This document shows, one piece after another, positions 24,675-32,263 of a DNA stretch of 32,263 bases (positions within the stretch are counted from its first letter, which is position 1; each line of letters starts with the position of its first letter). Position numbers and translations under genes: made by a program. A model generated the notes under the pieces. The model had not been told where the DNA came from, made no database searches, and saw only the letters and a program-made list of their open reading frames with translations. Where the stretch lies: assembly GCA_016936955.1 (NCBI GenBank), contig JAFGWW010000299.1, positions 1-32,263 on the forward strand, written 5' to 3'. Origin of the DNA: Planctomycetota bacterium (GTDB lineage Bacteria > Planctomycetota > SZUA-567).

Positions 24675-26389
24675 TCAGGATTTTGAGAGCTCATGTTTTC
24701 CACCTTTCACTACAAAAGGTTGGCCATGATTACTTTGGGGTAAGTGGACAGTTGCCGTGATAGGTTCGGGGATATCCACATGAATTTGAAAAGCTTTCCC
24801 TGATTTGTTTTCAAAAGACATCTCAACTGGCCCATGGGGGGTAGGAAGTTTTATCTCCCCATATTCCAAGGAACCTGGCTGGGGTTGAATTATCATGTCG
24901 CCAAAACCCGGTGCGGTCGGCCGTAATCCCATCAGTCTGCGGGGTATGATGTTGGCTGGAGCAGCCCCCCATGCATGGTTCCAGTCGAGATTGTTTTTGT
25001 ATTTCCAATCCCATGCCTCAAGGGTCATTGTTGAACCAAGCTCAATCATGTTCCACCAGCTTCGGTCATGTCTGGCTGTCATAAGGGACAACTCATATCC
25101 GTCTTCACCTGCTCCATACAGGCCGTCAAGAAGATGCTGCGCTCCATAAACACTGCATGCCATCCCTCTGGACTTTATAAATTCAATTACCGACTTCGTT
25201 CGGTCCTGCGAGACAAGGCCAAAAGCCAAAGCAAACATGTTTGCATGAAGTGAGGCATGGGTTGAACTCTCGCCATCAATATACACGCCTCTGTCTTTAT
25301 CGAAGAGCAGCTCGTTAATTGATTTTGCAACAAGTGCAGCCGCTGCACTCAAATTTGATGCATCTGCCTTACGGTTTAAAGCTTCGGCAATGTGCGCCAT
25401 TGCCTGCAAGGCTTTATAGTGGAATGCGTTTACAACCGTATTGACCGGTGCCATGTCGTATTCATCCCGCTCCCCGAAGTTTCCCTTCGTAAACTCTTTT
25501 GGCGGCCAGTCAACAAGGTCTTTAGGAGAACGGTCCAGATGCAACGCATCAACAAGCTCGCTGGTTACCATCCCGGTTTCGGTGCTTATCAGGCCGTCTT
25601 CCCTCTTCAGGCATTCGAGAGTGCGCAGCTGCAGGTCATCATAACATTCGTCCATAAATGCCGCGTCGCCTGTATACATGTATTCAGCCCACGCCATTAA
25701 GGGGGAATGAAGCAGCCATTCGGTCGGCCATGTCGGATGATGGATAAAATGTCTTTGCGTAGCCCTCGCCATTTCATAGCTGGCATCAAGGCAGTAATGG
25801 CATAGCTGGTTGATGTAAGCATCACCCTCATACGGGATGCGTTCCCTATCCCCGTCCACATACAAGCCGCAAAAAGTTGTGGCCTTGATTGTATGTTTGC
25901 ATATATCCCACACCTGGTTCAGTGTTTCGTCAGAGCACTTGAAGTGCGAGGCATCATCATTGAAGGGGTAATGCACCATCACCTGCGATATGTCGATAAG
26001 CTTCGCCGATTTGCCGTCGGGAATGATAATCTCACAATAACGGAACGGCATTACCTCGCCGATCTCGGGAGGCATCAGGATAGCCTGCGGGCCCGTATTT
26101 CTTTCATCCGGGGGAATTGCCACCGTATACGTCTTAATGCCTGCCTTTACCGGGATTTCAATTTTCCGGTAACGGACGCACCCTTCCGGTTCGCGTTCAA
26201 GCTTATTTTCCGCCGACAGTTTTTCGCAAGATGCACCTCGATTGAGCAATCGTTGCTGATATCAAGGGAGATTTCAATTGTCCCAAAAACGGCTTTTTCA
26301 AATGCGATAAAGAAATGCCCCGCATTTATATTTAGCATTCGCTTTGGCTTTAAGTGTGTTGTTGTGAGGGGCAGGCTGGCCTGGTTCAT
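24675..26389 (-). CDS. GH78-type alpha-L-rhamnosidase, frameshifted near the 5' end
   Basis: Frame one starts at ATG 26389 (GGAAG about 8 nt upstream) with MNQASLPLTTTHLKPKR, GTIEISLDISND and CSIEVHL. Near 26225-26233 the reading must move to the frame that continues EKLSAENKLEREPEG, YRKIEIPVKAG and on to 24675; one base appears to be missing. Joined, the product has about 570 residues: a beta-sandwich domain, then an (alpha/alpha)6 barrel. YVDGDRERIPYEGD holds the acidic residues of the GH78 motif, and ELGSTMTLEAWDWKYKNNL with the following NHAWGAAPANIIPRRLMGL is the second signature, before a C-terminal beta domain. No signal peptide, so probably cytoplasmic. The family would release terminal rhamnose. 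The open frame downstream of the shift alone spans 24675-26249. Confidence 0.75.
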
Positions 26390-26465
26390 TTTAGTAGTCT
26401 TCCGATTACGGCTTCTATTTGATTGCCAATTATTAAGCAGAAAAACTTATTCGTCCATTTAACCT

Positions 26466-26636
26466 TTATATATCGTTAGTGTCAATGGGCTGCAACCTGC
26501 CCTTACAACCAATTTCTTCATGATATGCCTGATAGCTTTTTTGTTTAGATAGATTGGATGTTTTCCCGAGCGGACTTCCTTCAGGATGGCGTTGTCGAGA
26601 TATATAGGTCACCAGTCTATAGCCCGCTATTCTCAT
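26466..26636 (-). pseudogene. Possible C-terminal coding fragment, unidentified
   Basis: A 56-codon stretch reads like folded protein (RQRHPEGSPLGKTS, KQKSYQAYHEEIGCKGRLQP) and ends in a normal TAA, but there is no ribosome site and no upstream extension. It lies about 75 nt before the rhamnosidase gene on the same strand and may be the tail of a lost operon partner. I do not recognise the family; it could also be chance. Confidence 0.25.
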
Positions 26637-26688
26637 GAATGAACAGCAAAAGCATAATGTATTCCGGGCTTGTTTCAAGGGGGAGAGG

Positions 26689-27534
26689 TTATTCTACCAG
26701 CTTGATCGTTCCCATTGCAGCGGGCGAGATGTGGGGGCAGCCGTGCTGGGTGGGCGCCCAGTTTGCGGGAAAGAGTTCGAGTTTTCCGTTCTTTTCCGAA
26801 ACGCGCCAGTCGTAGCGCAGGAAATTCGCGCGCATGGTCATGGCCTTGAATTCTTTCGCGCCCAGTCGGTGCAGAAGCGTCTTGGCGGGAAGAGCAAGCT
26901 CCACCGTCCAGCCCGTTTCTTTGCCATTCTCCGTCAGCTTGCCGGTTCCGACCCTTAGCCCGTCGAACTCCCACGCGCGAAAACCCCACAGGTCTTTCGA
27001 GGAGAACTTGGGAGTCAGGCGCAGGCTGGGCGTGGACTCCGCTTCGGCGGTGAGGAGGAATATCTTGTCCAGCACCTCACCCGCGGGATTGATCTGTAAT
27101 TCGACATATTGCCGTGCGTCGCCCACAGGGTCGATAAAGACCTCGCACACATCCTCGCGGTAAAGGTCTTCGTCGTGTTTGTACTTGCCGGTTGATATTA
27201 TGTTTTTATCGTGGCAGGTAAAGAAGACATAAAGATCGGACTTGCCCCACATGATGCGTACTTCCGTTCTGGGGTCCGGATTAAGAGGAGATGGCTTGAT
27301 GTGCAGCGGAGGGGTTAGTCCGTCGATAAGGGCCGCCTTGTCCCAAAGCTTTTCATCGAGCTTGCCGTCGATCACCGGTGCGGTTGCGGTAAAGGGAATG
27401 GTGAGAGACGGGGTTGTTGCCGTTTTGGTTTCTTTCGGCGCTGCCGGTTTCTGAGCGGAACTGTCGCTGCCGCAGCCTGCGAGGACGGATGCGAAAAGGA
27501 TGAAGAAAGCCAATATGCAATTTCTGGAGCCCAT
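26689..27534 (-). CDS. Lipoprotein with a CBM9-like domain
   Basis: 281 residues. The N-terminus has a lipoprotein signal with lipobox VLAGC (Cys21), followed by a Ser/Ala/Lys/Thr-rich linker to about 45. Residues about 47-280 form a CBM9-like domain: APVIDGKLDEKLWDKA at the start, VRIMWGKSDLYVFFTCHD, REDVCEVFIDPVGD, YVELQINPAGEV and GWTVELALPAK. Such domains bind reducing ends of sugars or occur in uncharacterised outer-surface proteins. Start at 27534 follows AAGGAGA by 5 nt. It is last in the operon that begins with the glycosidase-like gene and lies 50 nt after the second pseudopilin, suggesting a surface glycan-capture role. Confidence 0.85.
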   Translation of the reverse strand: MGSRNCILAFFILFASVLAGCGSDSSAQKPAAPKETKTATTPSLTIPFTATAPVIDGKLDEKLWDKAALIDGLTPPLHIKPSPLNPDPRTEVRIMWGKSDLYVFFTCHDKNIISTGKYKHDEDLYREDVCEVFIDPVGDARQYVELQINPAGEVLDKIFLLTAEAESTPSLRLTPKFSSKDLWGFRAWEFDGLRVGTGKLTENGKETGWTVELALPAKTLLHRLGAKEFKAMTMRANFLRYDWRVSEKNGKLELFPANWAPTQHGCPHISPAAMGTIKLVE

Positions 27535-27584
27535 GAAATCTCCTTCTTTAAAAGGCGCGAAAATTGATAGAGAAAACGTTTCGA

Positions 27585-28352
27585 CTACGGAGGCGGAACC
27601 GGGGCGTAGCCGTTGAAATAATCGAGAAGGTACTCTCCTCCTCGCGAATTTTCACCCTTGTCCACCCTGCTCTTGTAGCCGTTAAAAAAGGTTGAACTGT
27701 TGCGGTTTCGGACCGTGTCGTCGGGGTCGTTGAAGGTTGCGGCCGCGCCGTTGGCGTTTACATAGTTATAGGCTGTTGGGTGGTTGTTGCGCCACTGTGA
27801 GTTGCTTTTGAGGCAGACGTCGTTGGCGAGGCCAAAATCGCCAGGTACCTTCTCCAGTTTGAAGCCGGTGTACATGGCGAATGTGTTGTCTCGCTTGCTG
27901 TAATAAAGCGCAGCGAGAGGCTCGCAGACGTTGTATGAACTGCGGGTATCGTGCTTGAGGCTGTACAACCTCTTTGATGTGGAACTGAAACCGGGTTGAA
28001 CCTTGGTCCAGCCTGGAGCACTCTCCGAGGCGGGGCAGTAAAGCACTTCCGGTTCGCTCGAATCATAGTCCATGGCGCCGTCGTCGATGAGGGTTCCGAG
28101 GTGGCGAATTCGCGGGTCGCTCTGGCGGGTGAGAAATTCGGTTTCCCACATCTGGTAGCCGTAGGCGTAGCCGTCGTTGTTGTCCGCATAAAGGCTGCAG
28201 AGCACATAGACCTGTTTGAGGTTGTTCTTGCAAGCGGCGATGCGGGCCTGGTCGATAGCAATTCCGAGGGCAGGCAGGAGCAGGCCTGCGAGAATGGTTA
28301 TGATCGAGATCACGACCAGCAGTTCGACGAGGGTAAATGCTCTTCTGCGCAT
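27585..28352 (-). CDS. Prepilin-like (pseudopilin) protein
   Basis: 255 residues starting [18 protein letters not shown], with predicted cleavage between Ala5 and Phe6 and Glu at +5; the hydrophobic helix runs to about 30, then [29 protein letters not shown], the usual pseudopilin continuation with LYCPAS further on. The C-terminus (NGYAPVPPP) lacks a clear H-X9-DG motif. The ATG at 28352 has GAGGA about 7 nt upstream and gives a normal short leader; ATG 28397, just after the stop of the preceding gene, would add 15 residues. Second of two adjacent pseudopilin genes in the operon. Confidence 0.85.
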   Translation of the reverse strand: MRRRAFTLVELLVVISIITILAGLLLPALGIAIDQARIAACKNNLKQVYVLCSLYADNNDGYAYGYQMWETEFLTRQSDPRIRHLGTLIDDGAMDYDSSEPEVLYCPASESAPGWTKVQPGFSSTSKRLYSLKHDTRSSYNVCEPLAALYYSKRDNTFAMYTGFKLEKVPGDFGLANDVCLKSNSQWRNNHPTAYNYVNANGAAATFNDPDDTVRNRNSSTFFNGYKSRVDKGENSRGGEYLLDYFNGYAPVPPP

Positions 28353-28399
28353 CAGGCAATCCTCGCAACAAGCCTTCCTGCTTTCAGCATACCTCATAG

Positions 28400-29077
28400 T
28401 CAACGCCCAGACCAGAAAGTATCCATGCCCGCTTCGGGATATTTTATTTCGGCGGGGAACATGGTTTCCGAATGGTAGTCGGTGAAGAGGACGTTGCTGC
28501 GGCCGTAATGCCGCTCGAAATCACCGATGCGGTCGGCCGCGAAGCCGGAGGTTATAATAACCGACCCGCCGGATTGTTCAGTTCTTATCGTCTCGAAGAC
28601 GAGGGCGGTGCGGCTCGGGCGCAAAATCATCCTGGATTTTTTCGGAGTCCAGTAATTCTCGTTACGGATTCCGGTGGTGCACGGGTCGGTGTGCAGTATT
28701 TTCATGTTCATGCCGTAATCCTTGGCCGGGGTTTTCTGCCAGGCGTTGGTGCGCCCCATGTTTCCGGGGCAGATGAAAATGCCGTCCCACTCCTTGTTCG
28801 GATTGAGGGTTACTCTCCAGTTCGGAACGCTGGCGTGCTCCGGCTCCGCCCCCGGGAAAGGATCTTTCGTGGGGGCCGGCAAATATCCGCCGAACTCGTC
28901 GGTGTACTGGCAGAACAGGACGCCCATCTGTTTTTCATTGTCCATGCAGGCGACAAGCCTCGCGTTTTCGAGAGCCTGCTGCAAGGTCGGCATGAGGAGC
29001 GCCGCAAGGACTGTTATGACTGCAATAACAATAAGCAATTCGACAAGGGTGAATGCTTTTCTGCAACAGTGCATCAT
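28400..29077 (-). CDS. Prepilin-like (pseudopilin) protein translationally coupled to the regulator
   Basis: 225 residues: [20 protein letters not shown] gives a short basic leader, Ala8/Phe9 cleavage and Glu at +5, followed by [28 protein letters not shown] and the C-terminal [15 protein letters not shown] (a variant of H-X9-DG) are typical of the family. The ATG overlaps the stop of the GntR/LacI-type regulator (ATGA-type overlap, 29074-29077), so translation is probably coupled. Two different pseudopilins side by side could form a hetero-oligomer, but no assembly ATPase, platform protein or prepilin peptidase gene is in the window. Confidence 0.87.
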   Translation of the reverse strand: MMHCCRKAFTLVELLIVIAVITVLAALLMPTLQQALENARLVACMDNEKQMGVLFCQYTDEFGGYLPAPTKDPFPGAEPEHASVPNWRVTLNPNKEWDGIFICPGNMGRTNAWQKTPAKDYGMNMKILHTDPCTTGIRNENYWTPKKSRMILRPSRTALVFETIRTEQSGGSVIITSGFAADRIGDFERHYGRSNVLFTDYHSETMFPAEIKYPEAGMDTFWSGR

Positions 29078-30153
29078 CTCTTCCCTTTGAGCGGGCCGGT
29101 GGACTCTCCGACAAAGAGAGGCATTTTATCCGGACCGATGACGAGGGGGCCGTCCCACTCCCCGCCGCCGATGATCCAGTTGAAACAAATTTCGAGATAG
29201 GGGTCTGGGTCTTCGAGTTCGAGAACGGTGAGTGATGGGTTGAGATAGCGATAGTAGCCGTCGCCGCCGAGGGAGCAGATGGAGATGTCTTTCCCGATCT
29301 TTACGCCTTCTTCGGAGAGAGCCCTCATCACCCCCATGCTTGACACTTCGCCGGTGATGAAAATAGCCGAGGGGAGTTTCTTTCCGGAAGAGATGTAGGC
29401 CTTCATGGTTTGATAGCCCTGCTCGATAGGCTTGCCGTAATTAGGCACGGGGTTGTCGACAAGCTGGGCTTTCTCGCCGAGTTTTCGCTCTTCGCACCAG
29501 ATGCGCCACTGGTCGATGCGGCGCAGAACGCTCTGCGAACTGGGGAGAAAATTCCAGCAGTCCACACTGTAATGGCCAAGCGACGCGAGATAATCCAGCA
29601 GGTCCGGCACGCAGGAGGGCGGGGTGGTCAGAATGCTCGGGATGCCGAAGTCAGATCCGTCGTGATCCATGCAGACCACGGGTGTGCCCTTCTTTTTTGA
29701 TTGGTCGGCGAGGCGGCCAGAGAGCCACTTGTTGCCTTTGGGGTCGATGCCGCAGAGCAGGACGGCGTCGAAGGATTCGAGGGTTTCGCCCACGATGGGG
29801 TCGTCGGGATGGACGAAGTCGATCGCCCTGACCTGCACGCCCATGCGGCGCCCGGTGTGTTCGGTCGCGCGGCATAACCACTTTGTGAAGGGGGAGGACG
29901 AGGCGGGGCTGAGGAAGGCGACGCGGTAATTGGCCTCCTGCCGATCCATGGTGGCGCTGTTGTCGAGGCGGCCGTTCTCGTGCCTGACCAGCGTGCCCTC
30001 GTCGACAAGCATCTGTATGGCGCGCCGCGCAGTCATGCGGGATACCCCGAGCTCGCTTGCCAGACGCCGCTCGGAAGGGAGACCTCCGATAACATAGTCT
30101 CCCTTGCCGAGGCGTGATTTAAGTGTTTCAGCTATTGCCTGGAACTTTGCCAT
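29074..30153 (-). CDS. GntR-type winged-helix regulator with LacI/periplasmic-binding sensor domain
   Basis: 359 residues. The N-terminal GntR winged helix (about 1-65) shows LPSERRLASELGVSRMTARR and LVDEGTLVRHENGR. A type I periplasmic-binding fold follows from about 75 (YRVAFLSPASSSPF), with SFDAVLLCGIDP, PVVCMDHDGSDFG, LPSAIFITGEVSSMGVMRAL and DISICSLGGDGYYRYLNPSLTVLE, as in the LacI/AraR sugar sensors. AraR-type proteins have this same architecture. Start at 30153 follows AAAGGTGA. It is 10 nt downstream of the glycosidase-like gene and overlaps the first pseudopilin by 4 nt, so it is probably the operon's own sugar-responsive repressor; its operator should lie right of this window. Confidence 0.9.
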   Translation of the reverse strand: MAKFQAIAETLKSRLGKGDYVIGGLPSERRLASELGVSRMTARRAIQMLVDEGTLVRHENGRLDNSATMDRQEANYRVAFLSPASSSPFTKWLCRATEHTGRRMGVQVRAIDFVHPDDPIVGETLESFDAVLLCGIDPKGNKWLSGRLADQSKKKGTPVVCMDHDGSDFGIPSILTTPPSCVPDLLDYLASLGHYSVDCWNFLPSSQSVLRRIDQWRIWCEERKLGEKAQLVDNPVPNYGKPIEQGYQTMKAYISSGKKLPSAIFITGEVSSMGVMRALSEEGVKIGKDISICSLGGDGYYRYLNPSLTVLELEDPDPYLEICFNWIIGGGEWDGPLVIGPDKMPLFVGESTGPLKGKR

Positions 30154-30163
30154 TTATTCACCT

Positions 30164-32263
30164 TTATTTGATCAGATAACTGTTGAGCTCCATTTTACTG
30201 CTCTTTACCGTGAAGACCAGCTTGCCGTCTTTCTCGACAGCCGGGATCTCCGCGCCGGTAACCAGATCGGTTACCGTGGTTTTTCCGGCGAGGGGAAGGC
30301 TGACCTCAAACTCGGCGTCCTTCATTCCCTTGAACACGACCGCCGCATAAACGCCATTTGCGCTTTCATAGGTACGGACGCGGACGTCCTTGGCCGCCGG
30401 GTTCTCCGCCGCGACCGCATCCTCGACCACAGTGCCCTTGATGTCGGGCAGGGCGAGGTAGGCCTGGGCGAAGCGGCGATGGTCGTCGGCAAATCCGCAC
30501 CCATAAGTGTATGTCGTAAATGTTATCACATTTGCATCGACATGGTAAAGGGTCATTATCTGATGGGCCATGGAAAAACCCTGGCCGCCGGGGGTCATCT
30601 CGCTGGTCTGGTAGTCGTCGTTCTGGATATTCCAGCGCCCCTTTTCCTCATAGTAGAACATGTCGCACATGGCCATGCCGCTGCCGGTGCGGAAGTATTT
30701 GAGGTACTGGTCGTTGTCAGCCAGATAACGCCAGTGCACCGGCGCGAAGAGGTAGATATCCTTCACGTCCTTGAAAAGTTCGGGGTGGAGGTTCCACTCC
30801 ATTGCGCCGAAGTTGGTGACGATATTAAGGTAGTCGGCGTCCTTGAGCTTGAGCTGTTCGGCCTTGATGCGCTTGTACCACTCTCCCGCGCGGTCGACAT
30901 TGTAATAGTCCGACCAGTCCTGGGGCTTGTTGAAGCCGTTTGGCGTGGGGCCGAGGTTCCAGCCGTCCTGATCCCAGTTATAGTAGAAGAGCTTGAGGTC
31001 GGGGCGGTAGCTCTTGAGTTTGTCGCGCATCTTGATAAGGAAATCGCGGCGCTTGCCGTACCACCACATATGGTACTCGTTCTTCATCTTCTTGGAGGCC
31101 CACTGGGCGATCTTCTTGGCGTCGCCCTCGGGCATGGTGTTGCCGGTTTCCTTGCAGAACATCTCCACATCCTGCTTGCCGTAGCTGCAGGTGATGCGCT
31201 CATTGCGCATGCGCCAGAGGAGGCCCTTGATGTGCGGGTATTTCTCGATCTTGCTGCCCACCATGTCGTCGAGCAGGGTCTCCATCTCTTTCCACGTGTC
31301 GGGGTGGAGGATGTTGGCGCCCCACTGGCAGAAGCGGCCGCAGGGGTCGATTTTGCCGTCGGGGCCGATCACCCATGCCTCTTTCGGGAGGGCTGGGCTG
31401 CCGCCGTATTCAAAACGCGGGGCGATGTCGATACCGGCCTTGGCGGTAGCGGCAAGATACTTTTCGTAAATCTCCGAATTATCCTCGCCGGTCAGTTTTG
31501 TCGCCGAGTTCCACGCGTCCGGTTCGGGAACGGAGAAGCCGACCCTGGTTTTCATATAGGCGTGGCCAACCCATTTCTGGAAGACCGGGGAGATCATGTT
31601 CAGCCCCATGAAGCGGGCGTCCCGGGCAAGGTCATAAGGCACGCGGTCGGGCATGCGTTCCCAGTCAGCCATGAGAATGCGCTGAGGCAGGCCGTCGGGT
31701 TTGCGGATCACTGGGTAATGTTTCTCGATGTCCGGGATCTCGTAAAGGCGGATCTCGCCCGCTGCGGGGCCGGCCTCGAACTCCGGCGCGTAACAGCGGC
31801 CGATGTCGTGGAAAGCAACCCAGAAGCCGTGCTTGCCGCTGGCGGCGCGGGAACCTTTGTAGCCGAAGGTGAAGTCGTCATTGAAGACGATATTGTCAAA
31901 CCACTGCCATTCTCCGGTCTGGGGGTAGTTGCCCTTCGGATCGTCAACAGCGGTGCCGGAGCGGAAGCCTGTGCCCTCGTAGTTGCGCCCCGTCTTGATA
32001 TGCATGGCCTGATACCGCGCCACATTGTCGGGGTAGGATACGCGCAGGATATAACCAGTGTGCGGTTTGACCTCGCCGCGGCCGATGCGGTAGAGGAAGT
32101 GCTCGTTGTTGTTGGCTTCGCGGTATTTCTTGCCTTTGAACTCCTTGACCGTTACGCCTTTTTTCCACGTTGCATAAGCGCGGCGGCCGACCCAGCTGTC
32201 GCGGATGCCGCCTTCCTTGTAGGGGTGCTCGTCGGTGGCGGGGTCTTTGGAGCAATCGATCAC
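30164..32263 (-). CDS. TIM-barrel glycosidase-like protein, N-terminus cut by window edge
   Basis: 699 residues are visible, open to the right edge. About 1-190 is a beta-sandwich region (YILRVSYPDNVARYQAMH, WFDNIVFNDDFTFG). A TIM-barrel-like catalytic part follows at about 193-590 (RILMADWERMPDRVPYDLARD, IDIAPRFEYGGSPAL, KGLLWRMRNE, KLFYYNWDQDG, DIYLFAPVHWRY), and the C-terminus is a small beta domain of the kind that closes many GH-A/GH13 enzymes (VSLPLAGKTTVTDLVTG). I cannot assign a numbered family; acidic residues near RMRNE and WDQDG are candidates for catalysis. It is the first visible gene of the operon with the regulator and pseudopilins. Whether it has a signal peptide is outside the window. 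Confidence 0.7.
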   Translation of the reverse strand: MIDCSKDPATDEHPYKEGGIRDSWVGRRAYATWKKGVTVKEFKGKKYREANNNEHFLYRIGRGEVKPHTGYILRVSYPDNVARYQAMHIKTGRNYEGTGFRSGTAVDDPKGNYPQTGEWQWFDNIVFNDDFTFGYKGSRAASGKHGFWVAFHDIGRCYAPEFEAGPAAGEIRLYEIPDIEKHYPVIRKPDGLPQRILMADWERMPDRVPYDLARDARFMGLNMISPVFQKWVGHAYMKTRVGFSVPEPDAWNSATKLTGEDNSEIYEKYLAATAKAGIDIAPRFEYGGSPALPKEAWVIGPDGKIDPCGRFCQWGANILHPDTWKEMETLLDDMVGSKIEKYPHIKGLLWRMRNERITCSYGKQDVEMFCKETGNTMPEGDAKKIAQWASKKMKNEYHMWWYGKRRDFLIKMRDKLKSYRPDLKLFYYNWDQDGWNLGPTPNGFNKPQDWSDYYNVDRAGEWYKRIKAEQLKLKDADYLNIVTNFGAMEWNLHPELFKDVKDIYLFAPVHWRYLADNDQYLKYFRTGSGMAMCDMFYYEEKGRWNIQNDDYQTSEMTPGGQGFSMAHQIMTLYHVDANVITFTTYTYGCGFADDHRRFAQAYLALPDIKGTVVEDAVAAENPAAKDVRVRTYESANGVYAAVVFKGMKDAEFEVSLPLAGKTTVTDLVTGAEIPAVEKDGKLVFTVKSSKMELNSYLIK

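Noticed and set aside
28472-29200. 242-codon plus-strand frame antisense to a pseudopilin
   Set aside because: The minus strand has the prepilin signal and operon overlaps; the plus frame has no start signal or motif.

Overview
The window looks like a chromosomal piece of a Lentisphaerae/Verrucomicrobiota-type bacterium (PVC superphylum). This is an inference from gene content. It carries three intact and one broken prepilin-like (pseudopilin) genes with the FTLVELL N-terminus, GntR-type regulators with fused sensor domains, many secreted carbohydrate-active proteins, an ECF sigma/FecR pair beside a very large secreted sialidase-like protein, and the carboxyspermidine route of polyamine synthesis. 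No database search was possible; family calls rest on motifs and domain layout read by eye.

Region 1 (1-11.1 kb) is a glycan-use locus. A GntR regulator (cut by the left edge) is divergent from a plus-strand run: secreted beta-helix protein with a CBM9 module, pseudopilin, SGNH esterase, AraC regulator, clan GH-A glycosidase and MFS-like transporter. The regulator and the first gene of the run each have a sigma-70 promoter whose 17-nt spacer holds the same palindrome, TCCAATTGGA. Two frameshifted relics, a sialidase C-terminus at 5.3-5.5 kb and a pseudopilin C-terminus at 10.7-11.1 kb, show that the locus has been losing genes.

Region 2 (11.2-18.2 kb) begins with a tRNA-His 3' fragment overlapped antisense by the tail of a tyrosine recombinase, next to a cluster of inverted and direct repeats. 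It ends with a second, multiply frameshifted tyrosine recombinase. Between them lie a polytopic membrane protein (DUF4173-like) and a minus-strand operon of carboxynorspermidine decarboxylase, carboxynorspermidine synthase and ornithine/lysine decarboxylase. Together these make spermidine-type polyamines from a diamine and aspartate semialdehyde.

Region 3 (18.3-24.1 kb) is an ECF sigma factor, its presumed FecR-like anti-sigma factor, and a 1142-residue secreted BNR/PA14 protein. The same two-part promoter motif (CTGTAACCT, 14 nt, GACATYTG) stands before the sigma gene and before the large secreted protein, suggesting an autoregulated sigma with its target next door.

Region 4 (24.1-32.3 kb) is on the minus strand. 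A transposase relic and a long inverted repeat precede a GH78-type rhamnosidase gene with a frameshift near its 5' end. Beyond it is a tightly packed operon: TIM-barrel glycosidase-like protein (cut by the right edge), GntR/LacI-type regulator, two pseudopilins and a CBM9 lipoprotein. The pairing of pseudopilins with sugar-responsive regulators and glycan-binding proteins in both Region 1 and Region 4 is the most system-like pattern here.
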